DNA of 64,000 nt, taken from the NCBI RefSeq assembly GCF_000231115.1, contig NW_006889852.1:1-64000 (forward strand). The letters run 5' to 3'. Below the pieces are notes generated by a model. It was not told the DNA's origin, made no database searches, and saw only the letters and a program-made list of their open reading frames with translations. The position numbers and the translations under genes are program-made. Shown here piece by piece: positions 29,111-37,529 of this stretch (positions within the stretch are counted from its first letter, which is position 1; every line of letters begins with the position of its first letter). Origin of the DNA: Vittaforma corneae ATCC 50505 (lineage: Eukaryota; Microsporidia; Nosematidae).

Positions 29111-30793
29111 CTATACTAAACATTTATTGAAGTGTTCTAATATCATAAATATTGACTCACTGTCGCCTGTCAGCTGTTTAAGTGATATATACAATGCCTC
29201 TGTTGTTCTTAATAGTTTGTATGGCTTTATTAACCCCTTGAACATGCTTCTTTGCTTTGTAAATACTTCTTTAAGTAGGGCCTGTTCATTTTCATCCAAG
29301 CCTACCCATCTTTTGTCCATCGTTACGGGCTTTGTCTGAGAATACTCATAGGCACTGCAATCAAGCAAAGATTCGCTGTCGATATTAATATTAAATTCGA
29401 AATCAGCACAGTCCCTCAAAATGCTCTTCTTTATATTCCTTGGGATTTGTTCTGAAATATAAATACATTGTGCGCAGCGTTTGTAGTTTTTAATAAACTC
29501 CTTCGCCGAGTAAAACACTGTAATGTTGCACACACTTCTGAATATTGAAATAACATAGCTGACGTCGTTGGTTTGGATGAGCATTCTTCTTTCGCTGTTG
29601 GCTTCCTTGGCATTTCTTCTATCGTTTGGTGATATGAATTCCTTGATGGATGCTGGACTGCTGATCATAAGTGTGCATTCCTCTTTGCTGCTATATGCTG
29701 CATTATCGTCAAAGCAACAGCCATTGAAAATATTGGCAATAGCAACAACAATCGAATCTATCAGTGTCACAGTCTTTTTGTGACTTAAAATCTTGGATGT
29801 GGCTGCTTGGAGTTTTTTCATTGATGAATCTGGCGAATTTCTCACTGATGTTAACTGATGCTCAAAATTTAGCTTTCTTAATGAGCACCCAGTCAATTCA
29901 TTCAAAGAAAGACAGTGAAAATACACTCTTCCAAACTGGTCCCTGGCCAAATATCCCACCACTCTTACATCAAATTTAAAAGGTTTATCCCCAGTAGGGT
30001 GCTCGACGAGTTTTATAGAAGATTTCATGGTCAAGTACCGGTTCATAAAGCAATCATTACCTATAGACTCATTAATCATAGATATAAAATATCGGTATTC
30101 ATAGCATACTCTTGTCTGTATCTTTTCCAGCTTGGATCCACAGGTACTACATTTCAGGCATTCAGTATGCTTCTTTGATATCGTCTTATCATTCATGCAC
30201 ACAACATATGAAATACCATTCTGGGATATTACAAGTATCTTGCCATGGCAGCTTTCATTGGTGCATCTGTGTGTCTGTGCATGCTCCTTTATAGATCTTC
30301 CTCCATATGCCACTGCACCCGGTACAATATGTAGAGTTTTTAACATCCTTCTTATCACTTTACTTGCTGAATGGCTTTCTCTTGCCAATTCGGTATTTTC
30401 ATTGATTGATACCTTATCAGCAATACTAATATTAACAAATGATATGAGGAATACTTCAAGGGTGTATAGCTTGGAAACACAGACATTTGCTTTATAGCCA
30501 AAGAGTATCAGAAGCTCTGAGAGCAGTTTTTGAATACTACCGTGAAGTAGACTCTCAAGTTGGCCAAAATCCCTTAGGTATCCCTGGATTTTATTAGAGG
30601 GGCAATGATCATAAAGAGATAAAAAGCTAACCCAAAGATTAAAATAGACCTTAGACTGTAATGTTCCATCTGAATCAAAGGAATCTTGAATGCTTTGAAC
30701 GAGAAAGTCGGTATTGGAAGCAAGAACGAATTTTATAGTTTTGCTGGGGCACTTATTGATGAATGACTTGAGAAATAATCTATACATTAGCAT
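29111..30793 (-). CDS. Unknown protein with a cysteine zinc-type cluster
   Basis: 560 residues, soluble, no signal peptide. Two Cys pairs in the middle (HRCTNESCHG and ECLKCSTCGSK, about 35 residues apart) look like a zinc ribbon. A beta-rich stretch after it (KFDVRVVGYLARDQFGRVYF) could be an OB-fold. The order helical region, zinc ribbon, beta domain is reminiscent of the N-terminal part of MCM-type proteins, but no Walker motifs are present. I do not claim homology. ATG codons at 30793 and 30787 are both possible starts; neither has a CCC signal. Confidence 0.55.
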   Translation of the reverse strand: MLMYRLFLKSFINKCPSKTIKFVLASNTDFLVQSIQDSFDSDGTLQSKVYFNLWVSFLSLYDHCPSNKIQGYLRDFGQLESLLHGSIQKLLSELLILFGYKANVCVSKLYTLEVFLISFVNISIADKVSINENTELARESHSASKVIRRMLKTLHIVPGAVAYGGRSIKEHAQTHRCTNESCHGKILVISQNGISYVVCMNDKTISKKHTECLKCSTCGSKLEKIQTRVCYEYRYFISMINESIGNDCFMNRYLTMKSSIKLVEHPTGDKPFKFDVRVVGYLARDQFGRVYFHCLSLNELTGCSLRKLNFEHQLTSVRNSPDSSMKKLQAATSKILSHKKTVTLIDSIVVAIANIFNGCCFDDNAAYSSKEECTLMISSPASIKEFISPNDRRNAKEANSERRMLIQTNDVSYVISIFRSVCNITVFYSAKEFIKNYKRCAQCIYISEQIPRNIKKSILRDCADFEFNINIDSESLLDCSAYEYSQTKPVTMDKRWVGLDENEQALLKEVFTKQRSMFKGLIKPYKLLRTTEALYISLKQLTGDSESIFMILEHFNKCLV

Positions 30794-31181
30794 AAAACAA
30801 ACAACTTTATTTGCTAAAAAGAAAAGCCTACAGCAAAGCCCACTGTGTTGTAGACTAATATAGATAACAACGGCGCTGGAATTAAAACAAAATGCGGATA
30901 TTAAATTTTCACAGTATTTATTTGAAAGTTTATATTATATACTTTAACAAACTACCGGCTGTTCATAAATGTCGGCATGGCCTGACACGTACTTTTCAAT
31001 AAGTATCTCAAATAGCTTTCGGCCTTTGTTGAAAAGAAGAGAGTTTGTTAGAGTCATTCAGATGAAGATCACTTTAGTGTATAAGTGGAGCTGTCGAGGA
31101 TACCAAATATTCAGCCGCTTTTGCAGACCTCTACACTTGTTTGTCTTTTTTATATATTTTGTGTAAAATTTTGCAGTCGAA
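30794..31181. other. Divergent intergenic region
   Basis: About 390 A/T-rich bases between the zinc-type protein and RPB8. No RNA gene recognised. Confidence 0.4.
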
Positions 31182-31523
31182 ATGCATGCAGTCTCGCAAA
31201 ACTTCAAAGTGGCCGAAATAAAAAACACCGGCTTTGAGAAGGTCCCCAGAGCCTCTCTCACCTCTGAAAACACAAGGATGGCACTAGACTACCACTCTGA
31301 TCTCTGCCATCTCAGACCAAACGATATAGTCAAAATAGACATCTACACCTCTGAGAAGCCAGCCATAAACAAGAACACATATCTAACAAGAGGAATAGTA
31401 TATAAAATACAGAACAATAGATTTGAGGCGTCTTTTGGTGGGCTACTAATGTTCTATGAAGGACCGTTAATGGATCAGATTGCATTGGAGTCGGAAATTT
31501 ATGTTTCAGTAACCAGAATATGA
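31182..31523 (+). CDS. RPB8: RNA polymerase subunit RPB8 (RPABC3)
   Basis: 113 residues. The C-terminal half is diagnostic: VYKIQNNRFEASFGGLLMFYEG corresponds to the conserved region of Rpb8 that ends in SxGGLLM. The N-terminus (FKVAEIKNTGFEKVPRA) matches the first strand of its OB-like fold. RPB8 is shared by RNA polymerases I, II and III. It is shorter than the ~146-residue yeast protein, mainly by loss of the internal loop. The stop TGA runs straight into AATAAAG. Confidence 0.85.
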   Translation: MHAVSQNFKVAEIKNTGFEKVPRASLTSENTRMALDYHSDLCHLRPNDIVKIDIYTSEKPAINKNTYLTRGIVYKIQNNRFEASFGGLLMFYEGPLMDQIALESEIYVSVTRI

Positions 31524-32106
31524 ATAAAGTGTTTTTCTTTTGTTTTCAAGTCGCCCCTCATTTCTATATAAAAGAGTAAATAAGAAAAGGCTATGCAATG
31601 CATCCCATGACCATGGATGCGGGCATCTTTAGAATAATAGTCTGTATAACAACACCTACGGACGGTATCTTGTGAACGGTGTGTTGACGATATGAAAGAG
31701 TGATCTGAAGTTGACATTCAAGAGAAATACTACATATAAATGCACGTAGGACTAAAAATTGGCACTGTTATATCCTATCTAACTCAGTACAGCCTTGCTG
31801 CTTCGATTTTTTCTGTGTTTTTTGAGCTATTCTTAAAAGCCACAAAAAAAAGCATTTTTTATTTTTGGAGGGAAAATATCTGCAACAAAACAACAAACCA
31901 CAAAAGAATGCCAAGATAGAAACAGCAAGATGCAAATTAAAGGCACATGCAATGGCCCATTCATCCATCCTAGTTTGTCCTTACTTTTTGGATATGTAAA
32001 ATTCAATAAATTTGCAGATACAGGTGGCAAAACAGATAGTTTGCCTCCAAAAATTCGTCTTTTCCCGCCCTGCCACATAAATAGTGAAAAAATTATTACC
32101 CCCAAC
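31524..32106. other. Intergenic region upstream of histone H2B
   Basis: About 580 bases. Contains a short inverted repeat GCATCC/GGATGC near 31600-31620 and the H2B start signal CCCCCAAC. No other gene is supported. Confidence 0.4.
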
Positions 32107-32514
32107 ATGTCAAGTGCAGTACCACCGAAAAGCTCAGGAAAAGCCCCAGTGAAGTCTATTGCTCCAACAAGTTCGCAGTCCAAGAAAGGCAAGAAGAGAA
32201 AGTCGTCCTCTGCAGCTACTGGTCTGCAGTTCAGATCAGCTATTAAGAAGTGTCTTAGGGAGACATCGCCTGATGGCTCCATCAAGATTACGGAAAAGAC
32301 GCTTTGTGTTCTGTGCGGAATAGCCAACTCTCTCATTGAAGACACAATCCTTACGGCCACCGAGCTTGCCAAGAAGGTTGACAAAGAAACGATTGGTGTT
32401 GAGGACATCATTGCATCCTATGAGTTGATGCTTACAGGAGAGTTGAGGAATCTGTGTGTTAGAGAAATCAAGACAACAATAGCCAAGTCGCAGACCAAGG
32501 CGCCAGCAAAATAA
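32107..32514 (+). CDS. Histone H2B, divergent
   Basis: 135 residues from the ATG at 32107, which follows ACCCCCAAC; the longer open frame upstream is not histone-like. A basic, Ser/Lys/Pro-rich tail (GKAPVKS, SKKGKKRKSSS) precedes a histone fold with FRSAIKKCLRE, an alpha-2 region and the H2B-type alpha-C end LTGELRNLCVREIKTTI, corresponding to the usual LPGELAKHAVSEGTKAV. It packages DNA with H2A. Alpha-1 and alpha-2 are markedly diverged from animal and fungal H2B. The stop TAA overlaps AATAAA. Confidence 0.82.
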   Translation: MSSAVPPKSSGKAPVKSIAPTSSQSKKGKKRKSSSAATGLQFRSAIKKCLRETSPDGSIKITEKTLCVLCGIANSLIEDTILTATELAKKVDKETIGVEDIIASYELMLTGELRNLCVREIKTTIAKSQTKAPAK

Positions 32515-32969
32515 ATGAGTAGTTGTGTTCAGGGGGTGTGTTGTTATTTTTTGTTCTTTAAATAAATGCTTTTGGCCATGGATGCTCTGTTTGTATTTTC
32601 GGGATTCTGAGATGTTTGATAGGTTTCACAAATTTTAAATGAATAGTACTTAGTGTTCCGATCAAGTTTTTTATTTCGCAATGTCTTCTATTTTCACTTC
32701 CTTTGTGTTGAATAGCTATGAAAAGCAGTCTTTGCTTTTATGCCGGAGCTAGGACTGCTTCCTGACGACTGGCCACAAGTTTTGAGAGCTGAGTTTCTTT
32801 AAGCCATGTCTTGAATGCATAAATGGCCAAGTAAGGTTCAATGCAACAGCTCTTTGATCTAAGGGGCCCCACATTTAGGATAGTTTCGTGCATTTTATTA
32901 TGTTTGCATTTGCATTTGCATTTCCCTCCCAATTTCAAATAAAATAAAATAAAGTTTTCCATACCAAGC
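32515..32969. other. Intergenic region with TTTGCA repeats
   Basis: About 455 bases between H2B and the coiled-coil gene, with the TTTGCA triplet repeat at 32903-32923. A 77-codon minus-strand frame here lacks support. Confidence 0.4.
32903..32923 (+). repeat. Three tandem TTTGCA units (octamer-like)
   Basis: TTTGCA repeated three times creates overlapping ATTTGCAT octamers about 50 bases upstream of the coiled-coil gene start. It may be a transcription-factor site or a simple microsatellite. Confidence 0.6.
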
Positions 32970-33965
32970 ATGGAGCATTATGAAAAGCAGTATGAAAGAC
33001 TGTCAAGAGCCACGAGGAATCTAGAACAGGAATACACCAGACATCTTGTTGTAAACTATTCAGAAAGAGTATCTCAATTGAACATGCTTATTGATTCTTT
33101 ACGACAGGAAGTGTCCAACTCCGAAGAGTCGAGAGGCAAGTTCGAAGACTCGAGGAATAAACTCGAGGAATCAAAGAGCAGATGCAAAGATTTGGAAAGG
33201 AAAATAGAGAATTTGCTAAGAGAAAAGAGTGAGATGGAGGGGAAGCTTGAGGCAGCAGAGGAGAAAATAGAGAATCTTCAAAAGAAACTAAACAAAATAG
33301 TAGCATCGGAGCTAAGAAACGAGAACGCTAATAGCGTCTGCGAAGAGACTATCCTTAAAGAGCTAAGATCAAACCATGACGAGACAGTCAAGCTTATACG
33401 ACAAATAAACAAGAAGATACCAGATACCAAAGTGGCTGAAGATGGCCAAACGGGCATCTATCAAGGCAAGATTAAGGCGTTGGAAAGCGAAATCGAGGAT
33501 TTAAAGTCGAAAAACAGTCTTCTTTCAAGAAACGAAAGGACCATTAAGGAGCAAAAGGACAGTATTGTACTGCTTAAAGATTCTATTGAAGGTAAAGAGA
33601 AGACTATCCAGTCTCAGAAGAGCCAGATTGAAATGCTAAACAAACAAATAGAAAAGATGCACAACAATCCTTTTGAAGTAGATTTTATTGATGGTAAAAG
33701 TGATAATATGGTGTCCACCGGTGTTATAGCAGTCCAGCAGAAAGAAAACAAGATAAATACTGTTGATAGCAAGAACACGATAAGCGATCCGTGGGCCTTA
33801 AAAATTCCTCGGGAACCGCCCTTGTCTAAAAAGGCCAAGAAGAATGCTAAAACAGTAAATGTAGAAAACATAATCAGGGAGGACAATAAGAGTTTTTTCA
33901 ACGACCTGTCATTTTCTAATTCCAGTCCGGTTGTTGAGAAGAGTTTCAGGAAAGCTTTTAAATAA
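32970..33965 (+). CDS. Long coiled-coil protein
   Basis: 331 residues. From about residue 10 to 235 the sequence is almost wholly Glu, Lys, Ser, Leu and Asn with heptad spacing of hydrophobics, a long parallel coiled coil interrupted near residue 150. A less regular C-terminal tail contains a basic patch (KKAKKNAK). No known domain is recognised; such proteins act in spindle pole, kinetochore, septin or trafficking complexes, and sequence alone does not decide. Stop TAA is followed directly by AAATGG, forming AATAAA. Confidence 0.7.
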   Translation: MEHYEKQYERLSRATRNLEQEYTRHLVVNYSERVSQLNMLIDSLRQEVSNSEESRGKFEDSRNKLEESKSRCKDLERKIENLLREKSEMEGKLEAAEEKIENLQKKLNKIVASELRNENANSVCEETILKELRSNHDETVKLIRQINKKIPDTKVAEDGQTGIYQGKIKALESEIEDLKSKNSLLSRNERTIKEQKDSIVLLKDSIEGKEKTIQSQKSQIEMLNKQIEKMHNNPFEVDFIDGKSDNMVSTGVIAVQQKENKINTVDSKNTISDPWALKIPREPPLSKKAKKNAKTVNVENIIREDNKSFFNDLSFSNSSPVVEKSFRKAFK

Positions 33966-34088
33966 AATGGCGAGTGGTTTAATCCGTATATCTTTTGAAG
34001 CCCCGGTGGTCTGTAGCTAAATGCATTGCCAACAGCTTTTTGATGGATGAGTTTATTATATTTTTATAAAACAAAAAATTTGCAAAAA

Positions 34089-34161
34089 CACCCGATGCGG
34101 GACTCGAACCCGCGGCCCTTGGATTAAAAGTCCAATGCTCTACCGACTGAGCTAACCGGGC
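34089..34161 (-). tRNA. tRNA-Lys (UUU)
   Basis: 73 bases, full cloverleaf. Acceptor GCCCGGT pairs with ATCGGGT (two G-U), D arm GCTC/GAGC with loop AGTCGGTA, anticodon stem TTGGA/TCCAA with loop CTTTTAA (anticodon TTT), T arm GCGGG/CCCGC with loop TTCGAGT, discriminator G. No intron and no encoded CCA. Confidence 0.97.
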
Positions 34162-34355
34162 TCATGCAGGCTAACAAAGTAGTTTATGATGTCACTAGAT
34201 GTTGCTATAGCACAAATGTGCCGGCATTCTAGATTGGAGTGTGCTGGGTCATTGCGATATTTCTTAGGTAGAAGATTTCCAGCTACTTGGTCTTTGGCAA
34301 GTACTTTAGCTGTCAGCAATTAATGCAGTATTTGTTTAGTATTGAAAACACCCCA

Positions 34356-34907
34356 ATGGAATTATTATTCAGTGAGCTAAATTGGAAGGAAATAAAGAGA
34401 AGAAGCATACGACAAAACATCACCCAGTTTGTACTTGCGAGCTACTCTCTCATTGGACACTACATGATCTGGAAACTAATAGGACTACTGCTCAACAATG
34501 ACAGTCCTATCGTGTGTGTCCTGTCTGAAAGCATGGAGCCTGGATTCAAAAGAGGAGATATCCTCTTTATAACGCCGCAGTCCTACAAGGTAGGAGACAT
34601 TGCCGTCTACCAGGTCTATGAAAATTCAATTCCTATTGTGCACAGGGTCATAAAGAAACAAGGAGACTACATCCTTACGAAGGGGGATAACAACAGACTA
34701 GACGATATTGGACTGTACCGGCCGGGAAGGAGGTTTCTGGAGCCAAGCGAAATACGTGCAGGAGTGTTTGGGTACATCCCGTTCTTTGGAATCATAACGG
34801 TTTGGATTAATGCAGTGCCTGGTCTGAAAATAGCAATATTGCTATTTACAGCACTACGGGTATTTTCAAACCGAGAAGATTCGCGAGGAGGCTTCCTGAA
34901 CTACTGA
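34356..34907 (+). CDS. SEC11: ER signal peptidase catalytic subunit SEC11
   Basis: 183 residues from the ATG at 34356, right behind ACACCCCA; the frame starts earlier but without family resemblance. A cytosolic N-terminus and one membrane segment (about residues 18-48) precede the catalytic domain: SESMEPGFKRGD with the nucleophile Ser, IPIVHRV with the His, and KGDNN plus a following Asp. This is the S26 family ER enzyme, which uses Ser/His/Asp and removes signal peptides from secretory proteins. Length matches yeast Sec11. It fits the many predicted secreted proteins nearby. Confidence 0.93.
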   Translation: MELLFSELNWKEIKRRSIRQNITQFVLASYSLIGHYMIWKLIGLLLNNDSPIVCVLSESMEPGFKRGDILFITPQSYKVGDIAVYQVYENSIPIVHRVIKKQGDYILTKGDNNRLDDIGLYRPGRRFLEPSEIRAGVFGYIPFFGIITVWINAVPGLKIAILLFTALRVFSNREDSRGGFLNY

Positions 34908-35318
34908 AAATTAAATAGTTGTTAAATATGGTCTGGCACTTAAGCATATGGGACATGAGATGTATATCAGTGGTCAAGCGGTAGGGCTTGATAGTTTATT
35001 GCAAGTATTCAACAAAAATCTGCCCAAAGGTCCTAACGGTATTTCCACGTGTTTTCAGCCATGGCCAGAATAAGTTGACAGAACCCCGTGGATTCAAATG
35101 CAAGTCCATTGTGCAGCACTGCACATTGATCCACTGTATGTCTTATAGCAGTTAATGATATTACGTTGAGCTTTAACTTCACTTAGTGTTTTTGATCATA
35201 ACTGCTCGATAGAATATGTATGGGAGATTAGCATAGGCCCCAGAGCTTTTCTAAACAATGCTACTTCTCTTGAGTGAAGCTGTAAAATTCTACACCCCAA
35301 ATCCAAGAGATAACCAGT
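34908..35318. other. Intergenic region holding a structured RNA candidate
   Basis: About 410 bases between SEC11 and MRD1, both plus strand. See the candidate at 34968-35136. The MRD1 start signal ACCCCAAATCC lies near the end. Confidence 0.45.
34968..35136 (+). ncRNA. Candidate structured RNA of unknown class
   Basis: Outer strands CAGTGG (34968-34973) and CCACTG (35131-35136) are complementary. Directly inside is a hairpin TCAAGC-GGTAGG-GCTTGA (34974-34991). Further on is GTGGAT (35088-35093) with ATCCAC (35129-35134), enclosing a perfect hairpin TGTGCAG-CA-CTGCACA (35110-35125). Some helices are mutually exclusive. I cannot match it to SRP, RNase P/MRP, U-snRNA or tRNA with confidence. 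Strand is assumed. Confidence 0.3.
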
Positions 35319-36607
35319 ATGAGAGTAGTCGTGAAAAATCTACCAGAAACAACCAGTAAATCCGAAATAGAAATACATTTTGCAAAACAGGGCAATGTGA
35401 CCGATGTCTACATGCTCGTTAATTCCAAAAACCAATTTAGAAGAATATGCTTTATTGGGTATTCGTCATCCGAAGAGGCTGTGAGCGCTGTTAAGTATTT
35501 CGACAATACGTACTTTAAAAACCATAAAATAAAAGTAGAGATAGCACAAGAGGAGAGTAAGAATGTAGAAGCGAACGAAACAAAACTAAGAAGAGCGCTA
35601 TATTCTAAAACCATCGTGGTCAAAAATATTGGTGAGGATATGAGTGAGGATGCCATTGCGGAAAGTCTAAATAGCTATGGAGCAGTTGAGAATGTTCAAG
35701 TAGAAAAAAAGAAAAATTCATCTACTGGGCATGCAATCGCTATAGTCAAATTTAAGAGAGGGAGGATGCTGAGGAAGCTTTTAAAAATTTGAAGGTCATT
35801 GCAGGTAGAAGAGTAATGGTGGGAAACTACGTTGAAAAGTTGGTTGATCTGAAGAAGGAGCATTATAATTCACTGTTTTTTAGCTTTGAAACAGTTGTTA
35901 AGAGAACATGCGAAAGTGAGAAGATAGACAGAAACGATCTTCTGAATCTGCAGGATAAGGAGCTTGGATCTAGAATCGCACTCCTTGAGACCAATCTCGT
36001 GGCGCAGACGAAGAAATTTTTGGAAAATAACGGCATTTTTCTAGATAAAATTTCGGGTAAAAGTGAAAATGTACTAGTTTTAAGAAATTCTGATCTGATG
36101 GGGGCTCTTGATCTTGTTAAGGGGGAGTTTAAAGTGAACATTGCGCCTTCTAAATGTCTGGCACTTTTGACATTCAAGGACCTCAGTGATGCATCCCGCT
36201 GCTATAGAGACCTGAATATGCGGAGATTCAAGAACGAGGTAATTTACTGCGAATTTGCCCCGACTAGCAGCCTCTTGTTGCCCAATAACTCATCATTGAT
36301 TGACAAGACTGGCCAGCCCATATTAAATAATTGTGAAAGCCCCAAACCAACAAATGAAAAGCAGACCAACAAAATCATCGTGAAGAATGTGCCATTCCAG
36401 GCCACACAGGACGAGCTTAAGTCGATATTCTCATCATTTACACACGTTCTGGATGTCAGATTGCCCAAAAAATCAGACGGGACCCATCGTGGATTTGCCT
36501 TTATTGTTCTTGACTCACCAAGGCACGTAGACGATGCAATCGAATACTTCAGTAGCTCCACGCATTTATACGGCAGGAGACTAGTGCTAGAAAAAGCCAA
36601 AAGCTAG
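35319..36607 (+). CDS. MRD1: MRD1/RBM19-like multi-RRM rRNA-processing protein, frameshifted
   Basis: About 428 residues in two frames. Four RNA-binding domains are visible: RRM1 at the start (VVVKNLPETTSKSEIE), a second near VVKNIGEDMSED, a degenerate one near VLVLRNSDLMGALDL, and a last RRM with HRGFAFIVLD and STHLYGRRLVLEKAK. The last motif is characteristic of Mrd1/RBM19, which acts in the SSU processome to fold pre-18S rRNA. The first frame ends at 35792, and the next frame resumes the second RRM exactly (EEDAEEAFKNLKV). Removing one G at the GGG of 35760-35762 rejoins them. Yeast Mrd1 has five RRMs; one seems lost here. Confidence 0.85.
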
Positions 36608-36691
36608 CTGAAGCGAAAATTAAATTTACGAATTGCTATGCGGATTTAATATAAAAAGCTTTTTTGCAACGGCCTCCTATTGTGTCAATTT

Positions 36692-37459
36692 TTAATATTC
36701 CGGAGGTTTTACTGCGACTATACAGGGCCCGTCATCGTAACACCTAAAGCTATTTCTTTCAAACCATCTTTTCATTGCTGGTCTTACTCTTGCACTGTTG
36801 TGCACCTGCCCTGTTATTACTTTGATTTTCTTAAATCTTCTAAATTTATAAAGATCATCCATGAATTTGCTTGCTTCTTCAACTGTGAATCCATGAAGAT
36901 CCACAGCACCACTGCCTTCAACTATTCTTCTCATAAGAACCATTGCCGCCTTTCTATTTAATTCCTTTGCCCTTTCTCCTTTTTCATCAGCCTGCATTCC
37001 AAAATAGCATCTTGCCTGCTTGAACTGGTGAACAGCCGATTCTGCGTACAATCTAGATGCTTGTTTGTTCAAATCAGCTGCTTTCTTCCTAAGATGTTCC
37101 ACATCTACGTGCATATCGATGCTGCACGTTTTCTCAAATACCTCTGGATAGTTATAGTTGTCATACAAGCTAATGTTTGACGCCGTCGTCTGTATTGATT
37201 GCTGAGCACTTAGATAACATGCATTGTGTTTATTATTGTAGTGTGGTTTTGCATGATAAAGTGATTTATTGTCCTCAATGTGCGAATCTACACGGCAGAA
37301 ATCCTTTATTTCGACGGTGGGCGGGTCAATATTATTGTCCAATACTCTAGTAATTAGCACATTTATGTCGTCACCAGTTGTTGCAAGAAATTTTGCTCTG
37401 TTTTCATCTAGTTTTGGGAAGAGCTCAAGTAAACACTTCTTTATATCTTCACTCTCCAT
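36692..37459 (-). CDS. CUE-DUF1771-SMR protein, Cue2-like no-go decay nuclease
   Basis: 255 residues. Domains in order: a CUE-like ubiquitin-binding domain (residues ~3-45, with LFPKLDENRAKFLA), a low-complexity linker, a DUF1771 helical block (~125-175, with KAADLNKQASRLY), and a C-terminal SMR domain (~178-255) with VDLHG and ITGQVHNSARVRP. Yeast Cue2 and animal N4BP2/NONU-1 have this combination and cleave mRNA at collided ribosomes in no-go decay. The SMR DxH motif is intact; the usual TGxGxHS appears as TGQVHNS. No CCC signal is obvious before the ATG. Confidence 0.8.
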   Translation of the reverse strand: MESEDIKKCLLELFPKLDENRAKFLATTGDDINVLITRVLDNNIDPPTVEIKDFCRVDSHIEDNKSLYHAKPHYNNKHNACYLSAQQSIQTTASNISLYDNYNYPEVFEKTCSIDMHVDVEHLRKKAADLNKQASRLYAESAVHQFKQARCYFGMQADEKGERAKELNRKAAMVLMRRIVEGSGAVDLHGFTVEEASKFMDDLYKFRRFKKIKVITGQVHNSARVRPAMKRWFERNSFRCYDDGPCIVAVKPPEY

Positions 37460-37529
37460 GGCAATACAAGAAGATAAGCTGGGGTAAAAAAATTAATTAA
37501 ATAAGTTCATAGAAAACAAAAGTGTCAGG

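Noticed and set aside
31655..31672. CACCTACGGA, complementary to the conserved 3' end of 18S rRNA
   Set aside because: No C or D boxes at the right positions. Ten-base matches to rRNA are expected by chance in this much sequence.
34960..35100. A-box-like (TCAGTGG) and B-box-like (GGATTCAAATG) signals suggesting a tRNA or pol III RNA
   Set aside because: The spacing is about 100 bases and no cloverleaf forms. Kept only as a structured RNA candidate.
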